Source of the DNA: Amylostereum areolatum
Lineage: Eukaryota; Basidiomycota; Agaricomycetes; Russulales; Stereaceae
Assembly: GCA_012932865.1 (NCBI GenBank)
Contig: SAXG01000053.1
Coordinates: 186,001-250,000 of the forward strand
Direction: 5' to 3'
DNA: 64,000 nucleotides
Below the pieces are notes generated by a model. It did no database searches and was not told the DNA's origin. It saw only the letters and a program-made list of their open reading frames with translations. Position 1 is the stretch's first letter. The number at the start of each line of letters is the position of its first letter. Positions 32,075 to 42,558 of this stretch are shown here, in pieces. Both the position numbers and the translations under genes were made by a program.

Positions 32075-32533
32075 CTGTTTACTCTTGCACCACCCTACGA
32101 CCGTCCCTACGTACTGTAGCGTAGTAGTAGTAGCACCCGTCTGGTACTGACCTTGTTCTTCCCCCGTGCCGCCCTAGACCGTTGCCCCCAGAGTACGCGA
32201 CTCGTTACCCTGACATTGTGGTCGTGCGCACGTATACCGGTGCCGGCTTGACGTTTCCTCGAAACGTTACACCTACTCGAGACTCTCCAATACCAGGAGT
32301 TGAAAGCTCAGAGGTGACAGTAGAAGGTGCACCTTTGGTGTAGGAAACGAGTAAAAGCGGCGAAAGGAAAGCGGTTTAGGAAGTCTTTGGGCTCGTGTCC
32401 CCTAGACGAAGAGACAGCCAACAGGTCGAGAAGACTGAGGCAGACCGTCTTGCGATCTCATAACAGAACCACCTTCCCTCGACAAAATCTTCCCTTGCCG
32501 CACAGAGTAACCATTTCGACTGGGGGCTCGTGC

Positions 32534-32935
32534 ATGGAAGATTGGCGCTCGCAAGTACAAGAATTCATCCCCATCAGCCACGACGCTATCATCTCCCTCA
32601 TCAACGAATCTAAAGACCCTTGGGCCTGGCACAATTGGAAGGTCGCCCTCGGCGTAGAAGAACTTGAAGACTCCATCATAGACATCCACTTCTATCGCCT
32701 CAAAATAAGCGAACAAGGAAACGGAAACCTCTACGTCTACTCCTGCCCATACGCCACCTACCGCTACAAACTCGAGCAACCCCCAAAGTCCTTCTACGCG
32801 CCCAACGAGAAAATACCAGTGGACACTCGACACACCCACCGCCTCCTTACACCAGGCAACACCCCCAGCCCCACACCAGAGCCAGAGGTCATCGACCTCA
32901 CCCAGCCAGAGGTCATCGACCTCACCCACTTATAA
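32534..32935 (+). CDS. Retroelement ORF upstream of gag, with two SUMO-interaction-like motifs
   Basis: A 133-residue reading frame beginning MEDWRSQVQEFIPISHDAII. It has a compact acidic/aromatic middle (LGVEELEDSIIDIHFYRLKI) and a Pro-rich end with EVIDLT twice in tandem just before the stop. VIDLT is the classic SUMO-interaction core, a hydrophobic run next to acids. It ends in a single TAA (32933-32935) in the same frame as gag, and the frame stays open after it straight into gag. It may therefore be the N-terminus of a longer Gag cut by one stop codon, a readthrough product, or an independent small protein. No longer start fits better; the open frame extends up to 32327. Confidence 0.5.
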   Translation: MEDWRSQVQEFIPISHDAIISLINESKDPWAWHNWKVALGVEELEDSIIDIHFYRLKISEQGNGNLYVYSCPYATYRYKLEQPPKSFYAPNEKIPVDTRHTHRLLTPGNTPSPTPEPEVIDLTQPEVIDLTHL

Positions 32936-33241
32936 ACAATTCCCTCGTTCGGACTCAACGGCTCCGACTCCAGTTCTGACTCCGACACCGACGTTGAGGA
33001 CGAAAACTGCTACATATATCCCCTCCCTCTAGGCTTCACTGAACGAGGAAACGACTTCTTTGTCCAACTCGGAGACACCACTGTCGAAGTCGCCTTCGTA
33101 GCAACCCAAACAAGTGGCATCAGTTGGTACTTCGCCAACGAAAGCCAAGACGACCTCACTGAAGCCGACTTCAACCTCATCGCCGCCTCCGCCCTACCGC
33201 CTGTCACCGACGAAGACTTCTCCGACCTCGACGAACCAATC

Positions 33242-34498
33242 ATGGCTGCCCAGTGGATCCGCACCGACCCCCAACCCCCTCTCCCCACCGAACTTGCCAA
33301 CTGCACCGAAATCGGTGGAACATGGAACATCGTCATCGGCCAAACTGGCTCTCCCATCCAACACATGAATAACGGCACCGACGATGCCTGGCTCATGGAA
33401 GTAAATGGCCAATGGGTCGCCATCCCTGCCGTGCTTGTTGCTGCCCTCAACCTGCCACCCCCCACCGTCAACGTCACGGCCCCCCCCATCACCGTCAACC
33501 CCCCTGCGGTCACTGTTAGTGCCCCAGCCGCCGCCGCCGCCAGACCCCCCCGAAAGAAAGTCCACGCGAAAACTCCTGAAGGCTTCTCTGGGAAACGAGA
33601 GGACTTCAATGACTGGATGCGGTCGTGCGAGGAATACATGCGAGCCGCTGAGGATGACCTCGTGACGGACAAGGACAAAGTCCTCTTCATTCTCACCTAC
33701 ATGACGGGGGAGGCAGCACGCACCTGGAAGGCCGAGTATGAGGATGCACACTTGGCCAATGGAGCCATGGTCGCCTGGGTGGACTTCCACAAAGCACTCA
33801 AAGGGGCCTTCACCGACGTCAATGAGCAGCACCGTGCCGCAGTCGAACTGGACGGGTTCAAACAGACGAAGGGTACCACTGCCCATGAATACTTCGCCAA
33901 GTTCGAGCAACTCGCAAGGAAGGCAGGATACTCCACGGCGCAGGACCCTATCCACCTCATGCAGCTGCTCAAACACAACGTCTACTATCGGACCATCGAC
34001 TCCATCTACGACAGCGGCCACGTTCCTCAGAAATATGAGGACCTCAAAGAGCGCATCATCCTGATCGACGGTCTACGACAGGAGCGGGAGGACCTTAAGA
34101 CCCAGCGCAGTGGACCCGTGCAGAACCAAAAACCCAAAGGACAAGGATCGACCAATGGGCAACAAGGGGGACAGGTCCCATGGCGCCGCGATGGAACCGG
34201 CACGGTGCACGGTGGCAAAGGTCAGCCGATGGACGTCAACCGTGTCGACATCAAGGGGCGATGCTTCCGCTGCGGACAGAATGGCCACCAGGTGCGGGAC
34301 TGCAGGGTGGACGTGAAGAACATCCGAGACATGTGGGGGAGGGACCGGTACACGGAACCACCAAAGCGGGAGGCTCGAGCACAGACGTTCGAGACACCCA
34401 CCGCCTGGGCTAGGAGCCTGTCGGCCGAAGATCGGAAAAGCGTGATGGATGCGCTTCAAGCTCAGCCGAAGGTGGAGGAGAAGAAGGAGGGTTTTTGA
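33242..34498 (+). CDS. gag: Gag
   Basis: Structural capsid/nucleocapsid protein of the chromovirus. ATG at 33242 gives MAAQWIRTDPQPPLPTELAN; the same frame is open back to 32936 (GLNGSDSSSDSDTDVEDENC, LTEADFNLIAASALPPVTDE), so the true N-terminus may be further upstream. The centre has the retrotransposon-gag capsid region (DFNDWMRSCEEYMRAAEDDL, MTGEAARTWKAEYEDAH, AHEYFAKFEQLARKAGY). The zinc knuckle CFRCGQNGHQVRDC (C-x2-C-x4-H-x4-C) is near the C-terminus. It ends KKEGF then TGA at 34496-34498, where it overlaps pol by a -1 frame. Confidence 0.92.
   Translation: MAAQWIRTDPQPPLPTELANCTEIGGTWNIVIGQTGSPIQHMNNGTDDAWLMEVNGQWVAIPAVLVAALNLPPPTVNVTAPPITVNPPAVTVSAPAAAAARPPRKKVHAKTPEGFSGKREDFNDWMRSCEEYMRAAEDDLVTDKDKVLFILTYMTGEAARTWKAEYEDAHLANGAMVAWVDFHKALKGAFTDVNEQHRAAVELDGFKQTKGTTAHEYFAKFEQLARKAGYSTAQDPIHLMQLLKHNVYYRTIDSIYDSGHVPQKYEDLKERIILIDGLRQEREDLKTQRSGPVQNQKPKGQGSTNGQQGGQVPWRRDGTGTVHGGKGQPMDVNRVDIKGRCFRCGQNGHQVRDCRVDVKNIRDMWGRDRYTEPPKREARAQTFETPTAWARSLSAEDRKSVMDALQAQPKVEEKKEGF
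34489..34495 (+). promoter_or_regulatory. -1 ribosomal frameshift heptamer GGGTTTT at the gag stop
   Basis: In the gag frame the bases read G GGT TTT TGA, which fits X XXY YYZ exactly, immediately before the gag stop. A -1 slip gives GGG TTT TTG AGG and enters pol with no stop codon between. Pol has no ATG at its beginning, so frameshifting is a natural way to express it. Confidence 0.7.
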
Positions 34499-37400
34499 GG
34501 GGGCTGACGATGTACACGGCATCTGAAGCCCAAGTTTCTGTCTCTCGCTCATCTGGTTTTGTGGCGCCTCGGTGGCCTGGTTCTCGTTTACATATGCGCA
34601 TTGTTGATTCGGACTGTACTACTACGGGGGATATCCCCATTATGACTTCTCTTACGGACTCTATCGGTACGGGCACGTGTCCCGTTGTTATTTTAGATAC
34701 TCAGGCTTCGATTTGTGAGCCTTCGGCTTTGGATATGGCTTCGGTTTTGGCTTCAGTTTTGGATACGGCTTTGGATACAGACTCGGTTTTGGATATGGAC
34801 CCTGTGAAGTCAGGGACAACGCCGTGCGATGGAAGGGGCACGGCGCCCAAATCATGTTATATGGCACCTGGAACGGCTCAATGGACGCTTCGTCGCTTAA
34901 GGGAAGACAAACCCGAAAGTGCGATTGCAATCCTTCGCATCTGGACACACCACCGACGCCGTGACGAGGCTACTTATGAAGTCATCAAGGAAATAACTGG
35001 CATGGGAGATGAGTTAGCATGTCAAGCCCTACTAGAGCTTGCCACTCCTATGCAGTTCATATGCTCCTCCAGCGCCAAGGAACAAACGGTCATTCCCACA
35101 CGACTGGTGGTAAATTCCAAGCGCATTGTCAAAGCTCTCGCACTCCTGGACAGTGGTTGCACTGGCTCGTGTATCAACACGAAGTTTGTGCAGGAAAATC
35201 ACATCCCCACGCGACGGACTGCTCGCCCAATCCCAGTACGAAATGCAGACGGCACTCTCAACACAGGAGGTCCCATCACGGAATATGTCACACTTCACCT
35301 AAATATTCAAGACCATGAAGAAAACATTGACCTGGCGGTCTCCAATCTAGGAGATATGGACCTTTTCATTGGACATGAGTGGCTAAAGAAGCACAACCCT
35401 CACATCGACTGGAAATCCGGGTCAATTGAATTCGACCGATGCCCTATCAGCTGCTCTCGTCCCCCTCCCCTCCTCAATATCGATGATGATGAAGAGGAGG
35501 AGGAAGAGCCAGTCCACATGGAAAAAGACGAGCAGCTGTTTGCCTTCGACTGGGATGGCTACAAAGCAACATACCGCATCCGGACCCATGCATCGGACAT
35601 TGCAATTGAAGAGCACGCTAAGAAAAAGGAACAGACCTTCTCTGAGCGAGTCCCAACGGCGTACCACGAATTCAAGGACATCTTTGACAAAGACGACTTC
35701 GACAAGCTCCCTGAGCGACGCCCATGGGACCACGCCATTGAGCTCACTCCTAACTTCAAACCCGTCGATTGCAAAGTTTACCCCCTCACATTAGATGAGC
35801 AGAAGCAACTGGACGCCTTTTTGGAAGAGAACCTGAGATCTGGCCGGATCCAACCGTCCAAATCACCCATGGCCTCCCCATTCTTCTTCATCAAGAAAAA
35901 AGACGGCTCGCTACGTCCTGTGCAGGACTATCGAAAGCTCAATGAGATGACGATAAAGAACCGTTACCCGCTCCCGCTCATCCAAGAGTTAGTTGACAAG
36001 CTTAAGGGAGCACGGCACTTTACCAAGCTCGATGTCCGATGGGGGTACAACAATGTTCGGATTAAAGAAGGGGACGAATGGAAAGCTGCATTCCGCACGA
36101 ACAAAGGTCTCTACGAGCCTACAGTCATGTTCTTCGGACTCACCAACTCCCCATCTACGTTCCAAGCCATGATGAATGACCTGTTCAAAGACTTGATCCA
36201 CCAAGGAGTCGTGGTCGTCTATTTGGACGACATCCTCATCTTCACACATACGCTAGAAGAACATCGTCGGATAGTAAAGGAGGTCCTTCGGATCCTGCGA
36301 GAAAACAAACTCTATCTGAAGCCAGAAAAGTGCGAGTTTGAGAAGGCAGAAATCGAATACCTGGGCATGATTGTCGGCGGAGGAAGGGTTCGCATGGATC
36401 CAGCAAAGGTCGCGGCAATCACCAATTGGCCAGCCCCCAAAACGAAGAAACAACTTCAATCGTTTTTGGGCTTTTGCAACTTCTACCGTCGCTTTATCAA
36501 GGACTTCAGCGGCATTGCTCACCCAATGACTAAACTCACTGGGAAGACGGAATGGGTCTGGGACACCCCACAGCAGGAGGCTTTTGAGGAACTCAAGCGA
36601 CGTATAACATCGCAGCCAGTCCTAGCAATCCCTACAGACGATGGGCAGTTCCGTGTCGAGGCGGACTCCTCTGACTATGCCACGGGCGCGGTACTTTCGC
36701 AACAACAGGACAATGGCAAATGGCACCCGGTCGCCTTCCTCTCAAAGTCCCTCAGCGAAGCTGAGAGGAACTATGAAATTTATGACAAGGAACTACTGGC
36801 TATCATGACGGCGCTAGAGGAATGGAGACAATACCTCATGGGGGCACGACAGGAGTTTGAAATCTGGTCGGATCATCGCAATCTCACGTACTTCCGCAAG
36901 GCACAGAAGCTAAATCGGAGACAAGCACGATGGTTAACGGAGCTACAAGAGTATCATTGTACGCTACTCCACAAGCCTGGCAAAACAATGGGTAAACCCG
37001 ATGCTATTTCCCGACTAGCGGGCCTTGAGAAGGGGGAGAAAGACAATGAAAACATTGTACTCCTGAAACCAGAACTCTTTCGCGCCCTCAACCATGGAGG
37101 AATTATAACCAATGGACCTGACAATGTCTTCATTGAGCGGATTCAGGAGGCTACCTTACTCCGAGACCATGCAGTAGAACGCGCCTTAGCACTCAAAGTG
37201 AAGGGATGGCTGGAACACGCAGATGGAACGATCACCTGGCAACACAGACTCTATGTCCCAAGAGACAAAGGACTCCGTGCAGACATCATCCAAGCTCATC
37301 ATGACAGCCCGCTTGTCGGTCATCCAGGACGATACAAGACCCATGAGCTCATCACGCGCAACTACTGGTGGCCTGCCATTAGAGACGATGTCCGGAAATA

Positions 37401-38670
37401 TGTTGAAGGATGTGAGACCTGCCAACGTACCAAGATTAGACATGATCGCATTGCCGCTCCACTCCACCCACATGACCCACCACAAGCACCTTGGGAGCAT
37501 GTATCCATCGACTTTGTCATGCCGCTCCCAGTCTCGGATGGAAAAGACGCTATCTGCAATGTGAACTGCATGGGTACCAAGCAGGTTGTATTCTGGGCCA
37601 CGACCAAAGACATAACGGAGGACGAACTCGCCTTCGAGTACCTACGCGAGGTGGTCCCCCATCATGGAATTCCTAGAAAGATCGTCAGCGACCGTGGCAG
37701 CGTGTTTGTCTCCAAATTCACCACGGCATTGTTCCAACTGTTAGGCATTGAAGGGAACCCGTCCACGGCGTATCACCCTCAGACGGACGGACAGACCGAA
37801 CGCTCCAACATGACCATGGAAAACTACCTTCACATCTTCGTCAATCAACGACAGGACAATTGGACACGTTACCTCCCACTTGCCATGACTGCGCTCAACA
37901 ACATAGTCCATAGTTCGATTGGGATGTCTCCCAACTTTGCCAACTATGGTCGGGAACTCTACCTGGGGACAAACCCTCGACGTGAAACAGACAACCCATC
38001 GGCGAACGAGTTTGCACAACGCATGCGAGACATCTATGAGGAAGCCCGCTCTGCGCTAAAGGCAGCACAGGATGATCAAAAGCGCTTTTACGATCACAAG
38101 AAGGACGAACCAATAGATTACAAAATTGGCGACTTCGTCTGGCTGGAAGCCAAGACCAGAGATGGCCAAACCGTAATCAAAATGGCACGTCCTATGCAAA
38201 AGCTAGATGACAAGCGCTTTGGTCCTTTCGAAATCCTGGAGAAAGTCGGAGCGTCGGCTTACAAGCTTCGCCTCCCTACATCCTGGTCACGAAAACATCC
38301 GGTCTTCAACGAGTCCCTCCTATCTCCACACAACGGTCCCGCCTTTGACAATCAGAAAGCACCTACACCTCCACCGCCAGAGTTAGTCCAAGGAGAGGAA
38401 GTCTATGAGGTCGAAAAGATTATAGACTCCAAAAAAGTTGGTCGCGGCTTCAAGTACCTCGTCAAATGGAAAGGCTACCCAGACAATGACAATACTTGGG
38501 AGCCTCTCACCAATCTCCAGAATGCCAAGAAACGCATTGACGACTTCCACCGTGAACATCCGGGTGCCCCGAAACCTGCACGCCTTAATCGTTGGAAACT
38601 CCTGTCGGAGGAAGAAACTGGATCTGATTACGACGAGGACGTCGAATCTAAGGAAGGGGTGATGTCATGA
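34495..38670 (+). CDS. pol: Pol: protease, reverse transcriptase, RNase H, integrase, chromodomain
   Basis: About 1390 residues in the -1 frame relative to gag; the first codon after the overlap is TTG, so it is probably made as Gag-Pol. Protease: KALALLDSGCTGSCINTKFV with the DSG active site near residue 220. Reverse transcriptase: FFFIKKKDGSLRPVQDYRKL, KLDVRWGYNNVRIKEGDEWK and the YLDD box in VVVVYLDDILIFTH. RNase H: FRVEADSSDYATGAVLSQQQ. Integrase: H-H-C-C zinc binding (VGHPGRYKTHELITRNYWWP, CETCQRTK) and the acidic triad in SIDFVMPLP, IVSDRGSVFVSKF and YHPQTDGQTERSN. A chromodomain (YEVEKIIDSKKVGRGFKYLV, KWKGYPDNDNTWEP) ends the protein and would direct integration to histone-marked chromatin. 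The stop lies 8 bp inside the 3' LTR. No frame break. Confidence 0.95.
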   Translation: MRGLTMYTASEAQVSVSRSSGFVAPRWPGSRLHMRIVDSDCTTTGDIPIMTSLTDSIGTGTCPVVILDTQASICEPSALDMASVLASVLDTALDTDSVLDMDPVKSGTTPCDGRGTAPKSCYMAPGTAQWTLRRLREDKPESAIAILRIWTHHRRRDEATYEVIKEITGMGDELACQALLELATPMQFICSSSAKEQTVIPTRLVVNSKRIVKALALLDSGCTGSCINTKFVQENHIPTRRTARPIPVRNADGTLNTGGPITEYVTLHLNIQDHEENIDLAVSNLGDMDLFIGHEWLKKHNPHIDWKSGSIEFDRCPISCSRPPPLLNIDDDEEEEEEPVHMEKDEQLFAFDWDGYKATYRIRTHASDIAIEEHAKKKEQTFSERVPTAYHEFKDIFDKDDFDKLPERRPWDHAIELTPNFKPVDCKVYPLTLDEQKQLDAFLEENLRSGRIQPSKSPMASPFFFIKKKDGSLRPVQDYRKLNEMTIKNRYPLPLIQELVDKLKGARHFTKLDVRWGYNNVRIKEGDEWKAAFRTNKGLYEPTVMFFGLTNSPSTFQAMMNDLFKDLIHQGVVVVYLDDILIFTHTLEEHRRIVKEVLRILRENKLYLKPEKCEFEKAEIEYLGMIVGGGRVRMDPAKVAAITNWPAPKTKKQLQSFLGFCNFYRRFIKDFSGIAHPMTKLTGKTEWVWDTPQQEAFEELKRRITSQPVLAIPTDDGQFRVEADSSDYATGAVLSQQQDNGKWHPVAFLSKSLSEAERNYEIYDKELLAIMTALEEWRQYLMGARQEFEIWSDHRNLTYFRKAQKLNRRQARWLTELQEYHCTLLHKPGKTMGKPDAISRLAGLEKGEKDNENIVLLKPELFRALNHGGIITNGPDNVFIERIQEATLLRDHAVERALALKVKGWLEHADGTITWQHRLYVPRDKGLRADIIQAHHDSPLVGHPGRYKTHELITRNYWWPAIRDDVRKYVEGCETCQRTKIRHDRIAAPLHPHDPPQAPWEHVSIDFVMPLPVSDGKDAICNVNCMGTKQVVFWATTKDITEDELAFEYLREVVPHHGIPRKIVSDRGSVFVSKFTTALFQLLGIEGNPSTAYHPQTDGQTERSNMTMENYLHIFVNQRQDNWTRYLPLAMTALNNIVHSSIGMSPNFANYGRELYLGTNPRRETDNPSANEFAQRMRDIYEEARSALKAAQDDQKRFYDHKKDEPIDYKIGDFVWLEAKTRDGQTVIKMARPMQKLDDKRFGPFEILEKVGASAYKLRLPTSWSRKHPVFNESLLSPHNGPAFDNQKAPTPPPPELVQGEEVYEVEKIIDSKKVGRGFKYLVKWKGYPDNDNTWEPLTNLQNAKKRIDDFHREHPGAPKPARLNRWKLLSEEETGSDYDEDVESKEGVMS
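38649..38662 (+). promoter_or_regulatory. Polypurine tract
   Basis: Purine-rich AAGGAAGGGGTGA-like stretch directly before the 3' LTR, the usual plus-strand primer position. It also encodes the last residues of Pol. Confidence 0.7.
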
Positions 38671-39120
38671 ACGGTCTATAATTTTCTTTTTACTTTACAT
38701 CGGTTACACGCTTTAGGACTTATCGACTTATCACCGGTCCGGCTCCACCTTGGCCCGGACCCGGCTCATCTATATCCCGCCCGGACCCACGTGACTCATC
38801 TCGGTCCGGGTCTGACTCCTTTCTCTTGACTCATGCTGTACGATACTGACTCACGCTGTGCTCTTTTACATACAACTGCTTACTTATACTTGGTCTGCTT
38901 ACTGATCGCCGTGTATTGGTTGCTTACCTAAGTCTCTCTCCTCTTGTGTATATAAGGCTCGCTCTCGCTGTACATATTCCTTATCTCGAGCTAGTCAATT
39001 CTACCGACTTTGCTTGCTTTCCCTCGTCTGTCGCCGTGTCTGATCGGCTCCCCTCTGTCGTCCTCATCTTCTAGTCAGCTGTGTCGTAACTTGGTGCTGT
39101 CGCACTAGTCGTTGCTGACA
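38663..39120 (+). repeat. 3' LTR
   Basis: 458 bp, matching the 5' LTR base for base as far as I can compare. The target duplication CACAG follows. Confidence 0.95.
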
Positions 39121-40174
39121 CACAGGCTCACCAAACGCGGAGGGGAACAAACCCTGTGCACGGCGTCGACGCGCCTGCGCGCGTGTGCTGTCGAACGGCC
39201 GCGCGGTTTCGAGGCTGCTGGCGAGTCTCGTCAGCGGCACATGGAACGTGCGCCGGGAGGACATGCCATGGGGTGTGTGACGGGGGCGTTGTGGAGGGAC
39301 GCGGCCGCGTCCGTCTCCATAGGGCTGGTGCAAGCGCATGAGCACGACCGAGCGGGGAAGCGGGGGGCCGCACGCACCTCGCACACGCCGATTTTTCTCG
39401 GCTCGACGTCCCAGCGGACGGTCCAGAGGCGGGACACTTGCGCAGGAGCTGGAATAGCGAGAGAGGGCGCGAGGGATGTCCAGGTGCGTTTTCTGCGCCG
39501 TTCGTGCTCGTGCGACGCCGTCTGATTGCCATCCTTGTTAGCGTGCACCACGCGAGACGAGCGCGGGGGATACACACCTGAAAGAAACCCGAGCGACGGT
39601 GATGACGCGTCGCAGACGGTGGCGCATGTCGCGCACGCTTCAGTCCAGTCGGCGCTCGCAGAGCGTGGCCCAGGCTCTGACTGGGGTCGAGGGGAAGGTG
39701 CGTTTTCCGTGCGTTGTCTGTGAGACCGCATCTGACGTCCCTCGTCAGCGCTCGCCTCGGGAGGGAGGTGGGCATTGGGCACATACCTGAAAATAACGAC
39801 CGGCGCGAGAACGCGCCGCAGCGCCGCGAGCACCCGCACGACGGCGAGCGTTCCGAGGGGAACGGGTCGTCGGCAATCCCAGGCGGAATTGGAGGGAAGA
39901 AGGGACGAAAAAGGGAGGAAACTTTGCGCGCGAAGGGAGGGGCGGCACGGAGAAAAGAAATTGGGGGGGATTGGTTCGAAATCGTCGCGGGTGCACGCGC
40001 GACCGTACTTAAGAGGCGTCCAGGAAATCGGCGCGCTTCTTTCTTTCGTGGACTCGCCCGAAATCCAGGCCTCCGATTTCCGATTGGTTTCACGCGCGTT
40101 TCTCCCGTCGCCATTCCAAGTGAGCACGCACTCGCCGCACCAACTGCATCCGACCAAGTACGACACAATGAAAT
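39121..40174. other. GC-rich flank of the LTR element, unassigned coding-like sequence
   Basis: Sequence right of the retroelement in the same very GC-rich style as 29.7-31.6 kb, with further GTGCGT...CAG intron-like pairs (for example about 39482-39540 and 39700-39748). It could be the continuation of the gene at 29669 split by the retroelement. Long minus-strand open frames over it have no domain and look like GC-driven artefacts. Confidence 0.3.
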
Positions 40175-40748
40175 CTACTCTAGGGACCTCCACCGCGCGT
40201 TCCGCATGCTCTCGATCACGTCCATCGTCGTCAACGCCCGCCCAGGCTGCACCTCGTCGTCTGCCATGTCACTCTCGCTGACCTCGTACGCGCTCCGCTC
40301 TGACACAAACACTTTCCCGATCACAGGGCCATTCCGAAGCCGCTTCACGAACCGACACCCGTGGTCCCGCCGTTTGGGCTTGGGCACGGTCGGGATCGCC
40401 CGCCGCCGCGCATCCTCCGCCGCGACCTCGAGCGCGCTCAGCGGGCGAAAGTGGATCTTGCCGCTCTCCCAGCCGTCCAGCAACCGCCTGAGCTTCCCGA
40501 GCGAACACCGGTTCGAGCTCAGGCCCTCGCAGAACGGGATCTCGTCCTCGGGCCAGTTCACGACGCCGAGCGCATACGGACGGCCGATGAGCAGCCACCA
40601 CTGCGCATACCACATCTCCGTGCAAGCGCCGTCGGTCGCGATGCCTGGGACAGGGACGGGTGAGGATGAGCAGGCGAAAAAGCGGGACAGCGTGCTTACT
40701 GAGACGTCCTGAAATGCAGCCCCGAACACACGTCCGTGTTTGGATCAT
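40175..40748 (-). CDS. Hypothetical protein
   Basis: Not recognised. A minus-strand gene of two exons: a short first exon from ATG at 40748 (MIQTRTCVRGCISGRLS), an intron with donor GTAAGCACG and acceptor CCCAG, then one exon reading IATDGACTEMWYAQWWLLIG, NWPEDEIPFCEGLSSNRCSL, LLDGWESGKIHFRPLSALEV and FVKRLRNGPVIGKVFVSERS to the stop at 40175. Another in-frame ATG lies 27 bp upstream. Amino-acid composition is balanced, unlike the shadow frames around it, and the splice phases agree. No membrane segment or signal peptide. Could be a fragment of a larger protein. Confidence 0.45.
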
Positions 40749-40775
40749 GCGTGCTGCGTGCTGCTTGTGGCACAC

Positions 40776-42558
40776 TGGGGACGGTGGTCAGCGCCGCCAG
40801 GCAAATAGGGAAGAGGACGTACGTCTGCAGCCAGCAGGCTTTGCCTGGGAGGTGGCATGGACCACCTTGTCGGAGTGCTTGTGGCCCATGGTGCAGTGTC
40901 TCCGTGTTAGTGCACCAGCTTTTATATGCAGCAGCCACCATTTTTCTTTTCCTTTCTCGGATTGTTGGTCTTGAACCTTTCCTTGGGCAGTTCCACATAA
41001 TTTAAAATATGTTGACACATTTTGGGATGTGGTCACCGTCTCCCATGCTCCCCCGCAAGAGCAGTTCTTCTTGTTCTTTTCCACACAAAGTTCTGAGTGG
41101 TTCTGAACCCGTCCCTGGCTTCCCCGTATCTGGGATACAGCGGAAGAAGCCTGGCATCCTTTGGGATTCCTCAGCCGCATTTGCTCATAGTGGTGCAAGT
41201 TTCCAAAAAGCAGGCCGCTTCTCTCCGGAGATTTCCATTGGAATCTATGTTTCTCTCAGATTCTGCCGTCAAAGGGAGTGTTACCGGACCACAGTATCCC
41301 TACTGCTTGGATGGGACTCCCAACCTCTTTGAGCCCAGACCGGACAGATTCTGTGAATGTGTGATGGTGAGGGTGTTGGAATTTTGTTAGGCGGAGATGC
41401 CAAGCTTTGGATCCGGAGCCCCGACCGGCGACCGCAAACTTGTACGATGGTGCTACAAAATGCTGCGCTTTCCAGCGGCCCGGACCCTCCACACCAGTAT
41501 AAAAACCCCAGCTCTGCTATAGTTGATGCCATCATCCCTTCCGCCCGCCTTTTGTGTCACTTGTCTTTCTCATCTCTTCTCCCAACAGTCTCTGACTTCC
41601 CGTGCAACCTGCATCCTGTGCATGGCACCTTTTTCACTGTTTCCGTGATGTTTCTTTTGTTCTGTTCCATCCCGCTTCCTGACCCAGTGACCCTTGCATC
41701 CACTTCTCCAACATCTCTCTAGTTTGTTTGTCCAATTTCTATGCATCTGCAGTTGTGTCCCCCCTATTTTTCACACCGCAGATTCTGTTGTTAATGGCTT
41801 TGTTGGTATCCCTTTTACCGCTTGTTCACTTTGTCGGTGATCCTATAGTATTCATACTATGTAAGATGTGTACGTTGTTTATTTTTCCTGCACACTACCA
41901 TTTCCGGGACATATATGCATCACTCCATCTCCACAGATGGCACCGTGTCTATCTACAGGTCCCATCTAGTGCCATGGTCCTTTGTTCCCCTCGTCGCTGA
42001 TAATTCCCTCTACATAGCCACCTGTCCTACTTTCCACAATGAGGTGTTCATGGTGCGTAACCTCATAGAAAGTGAAGTTTCTCTGGCTGCGAAGCGTGAA
42101 TGTGGGACATACGAAACATGTCCTTCGTCACTACAAGTTACATGTACCGTCTCCAGTTGCAATTGTAACTCCTCACCTGTTCACACAGTTTATGCGGTAA
42201 GCAGGTGTTATAGCATCCTACAGGCCTCTTAGGCACACTCTGCGATACCGCAACGATGATGAAAAGGAAGAATCGGCAGCAGAGACAAAGTCGAGATGCC
42301 CTTACATAATGGACAATGACCACACGTCATCTACGCCTACCGTCCGAGTCCGCCCTCCATCATATTTCCGCGGCTAGCGAGGACACGGACGACGTGACCA
42401 CAAGGATGCCGAAAACCCAACTTTGTCTGCTGCTTTAGCGCCGGAGTTTGAGCGGGAAGAACGAGAGATATGCATTATTAACAACGACGTGCGGGAACGG
42501 ATGCGACATGCGGGACAGGTGCGACGGAACAGAGGTATCACTGGAAAGACAACGGGAT
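40776..42558. other. Intergenic region, no supported gene
   Basis: About 1.8 kb, less GC-rich and T-rich on the plus strand (41500-41900). Short open frames on both strands lack domains and splice support. Confidence 0.5.

Larger units (their letters stand above)
31605..39120 (+). mobile_element. Full-length Ty3/gypsy chromovirus (7516 bp)
   Basis: Two 458-bp LTRs, identical by eye over their whole length and bounded TGTCATGA...GCTGACA, enclose gag and pol. The target duplication CACAG lies immediately outside both ends (31600-31604 and 39121-39125). Pol order is protease, reverse transcriptase, RNase H, integrase, chromodomain. No stop interrupts pol. Identical LTRs mean a very recent insertion. 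Confidence 0.96.

Noticed and set aside
31605..39120. Endogenous retrovirus with an env gene
   Set aside because: There is no open frame between pol and the 3' LTR; pol ends inside the LTR, so this is a plain LTR retrotransposon.
39128..40168. Long minus-strand open frame (346 codons) beside the retroelement
   Set aside because: It is open because the region is very GC-rich; the product is Arg/Pro/Ser-biased with no domain, and a second minus-strand frame is equally open over the same DNA.
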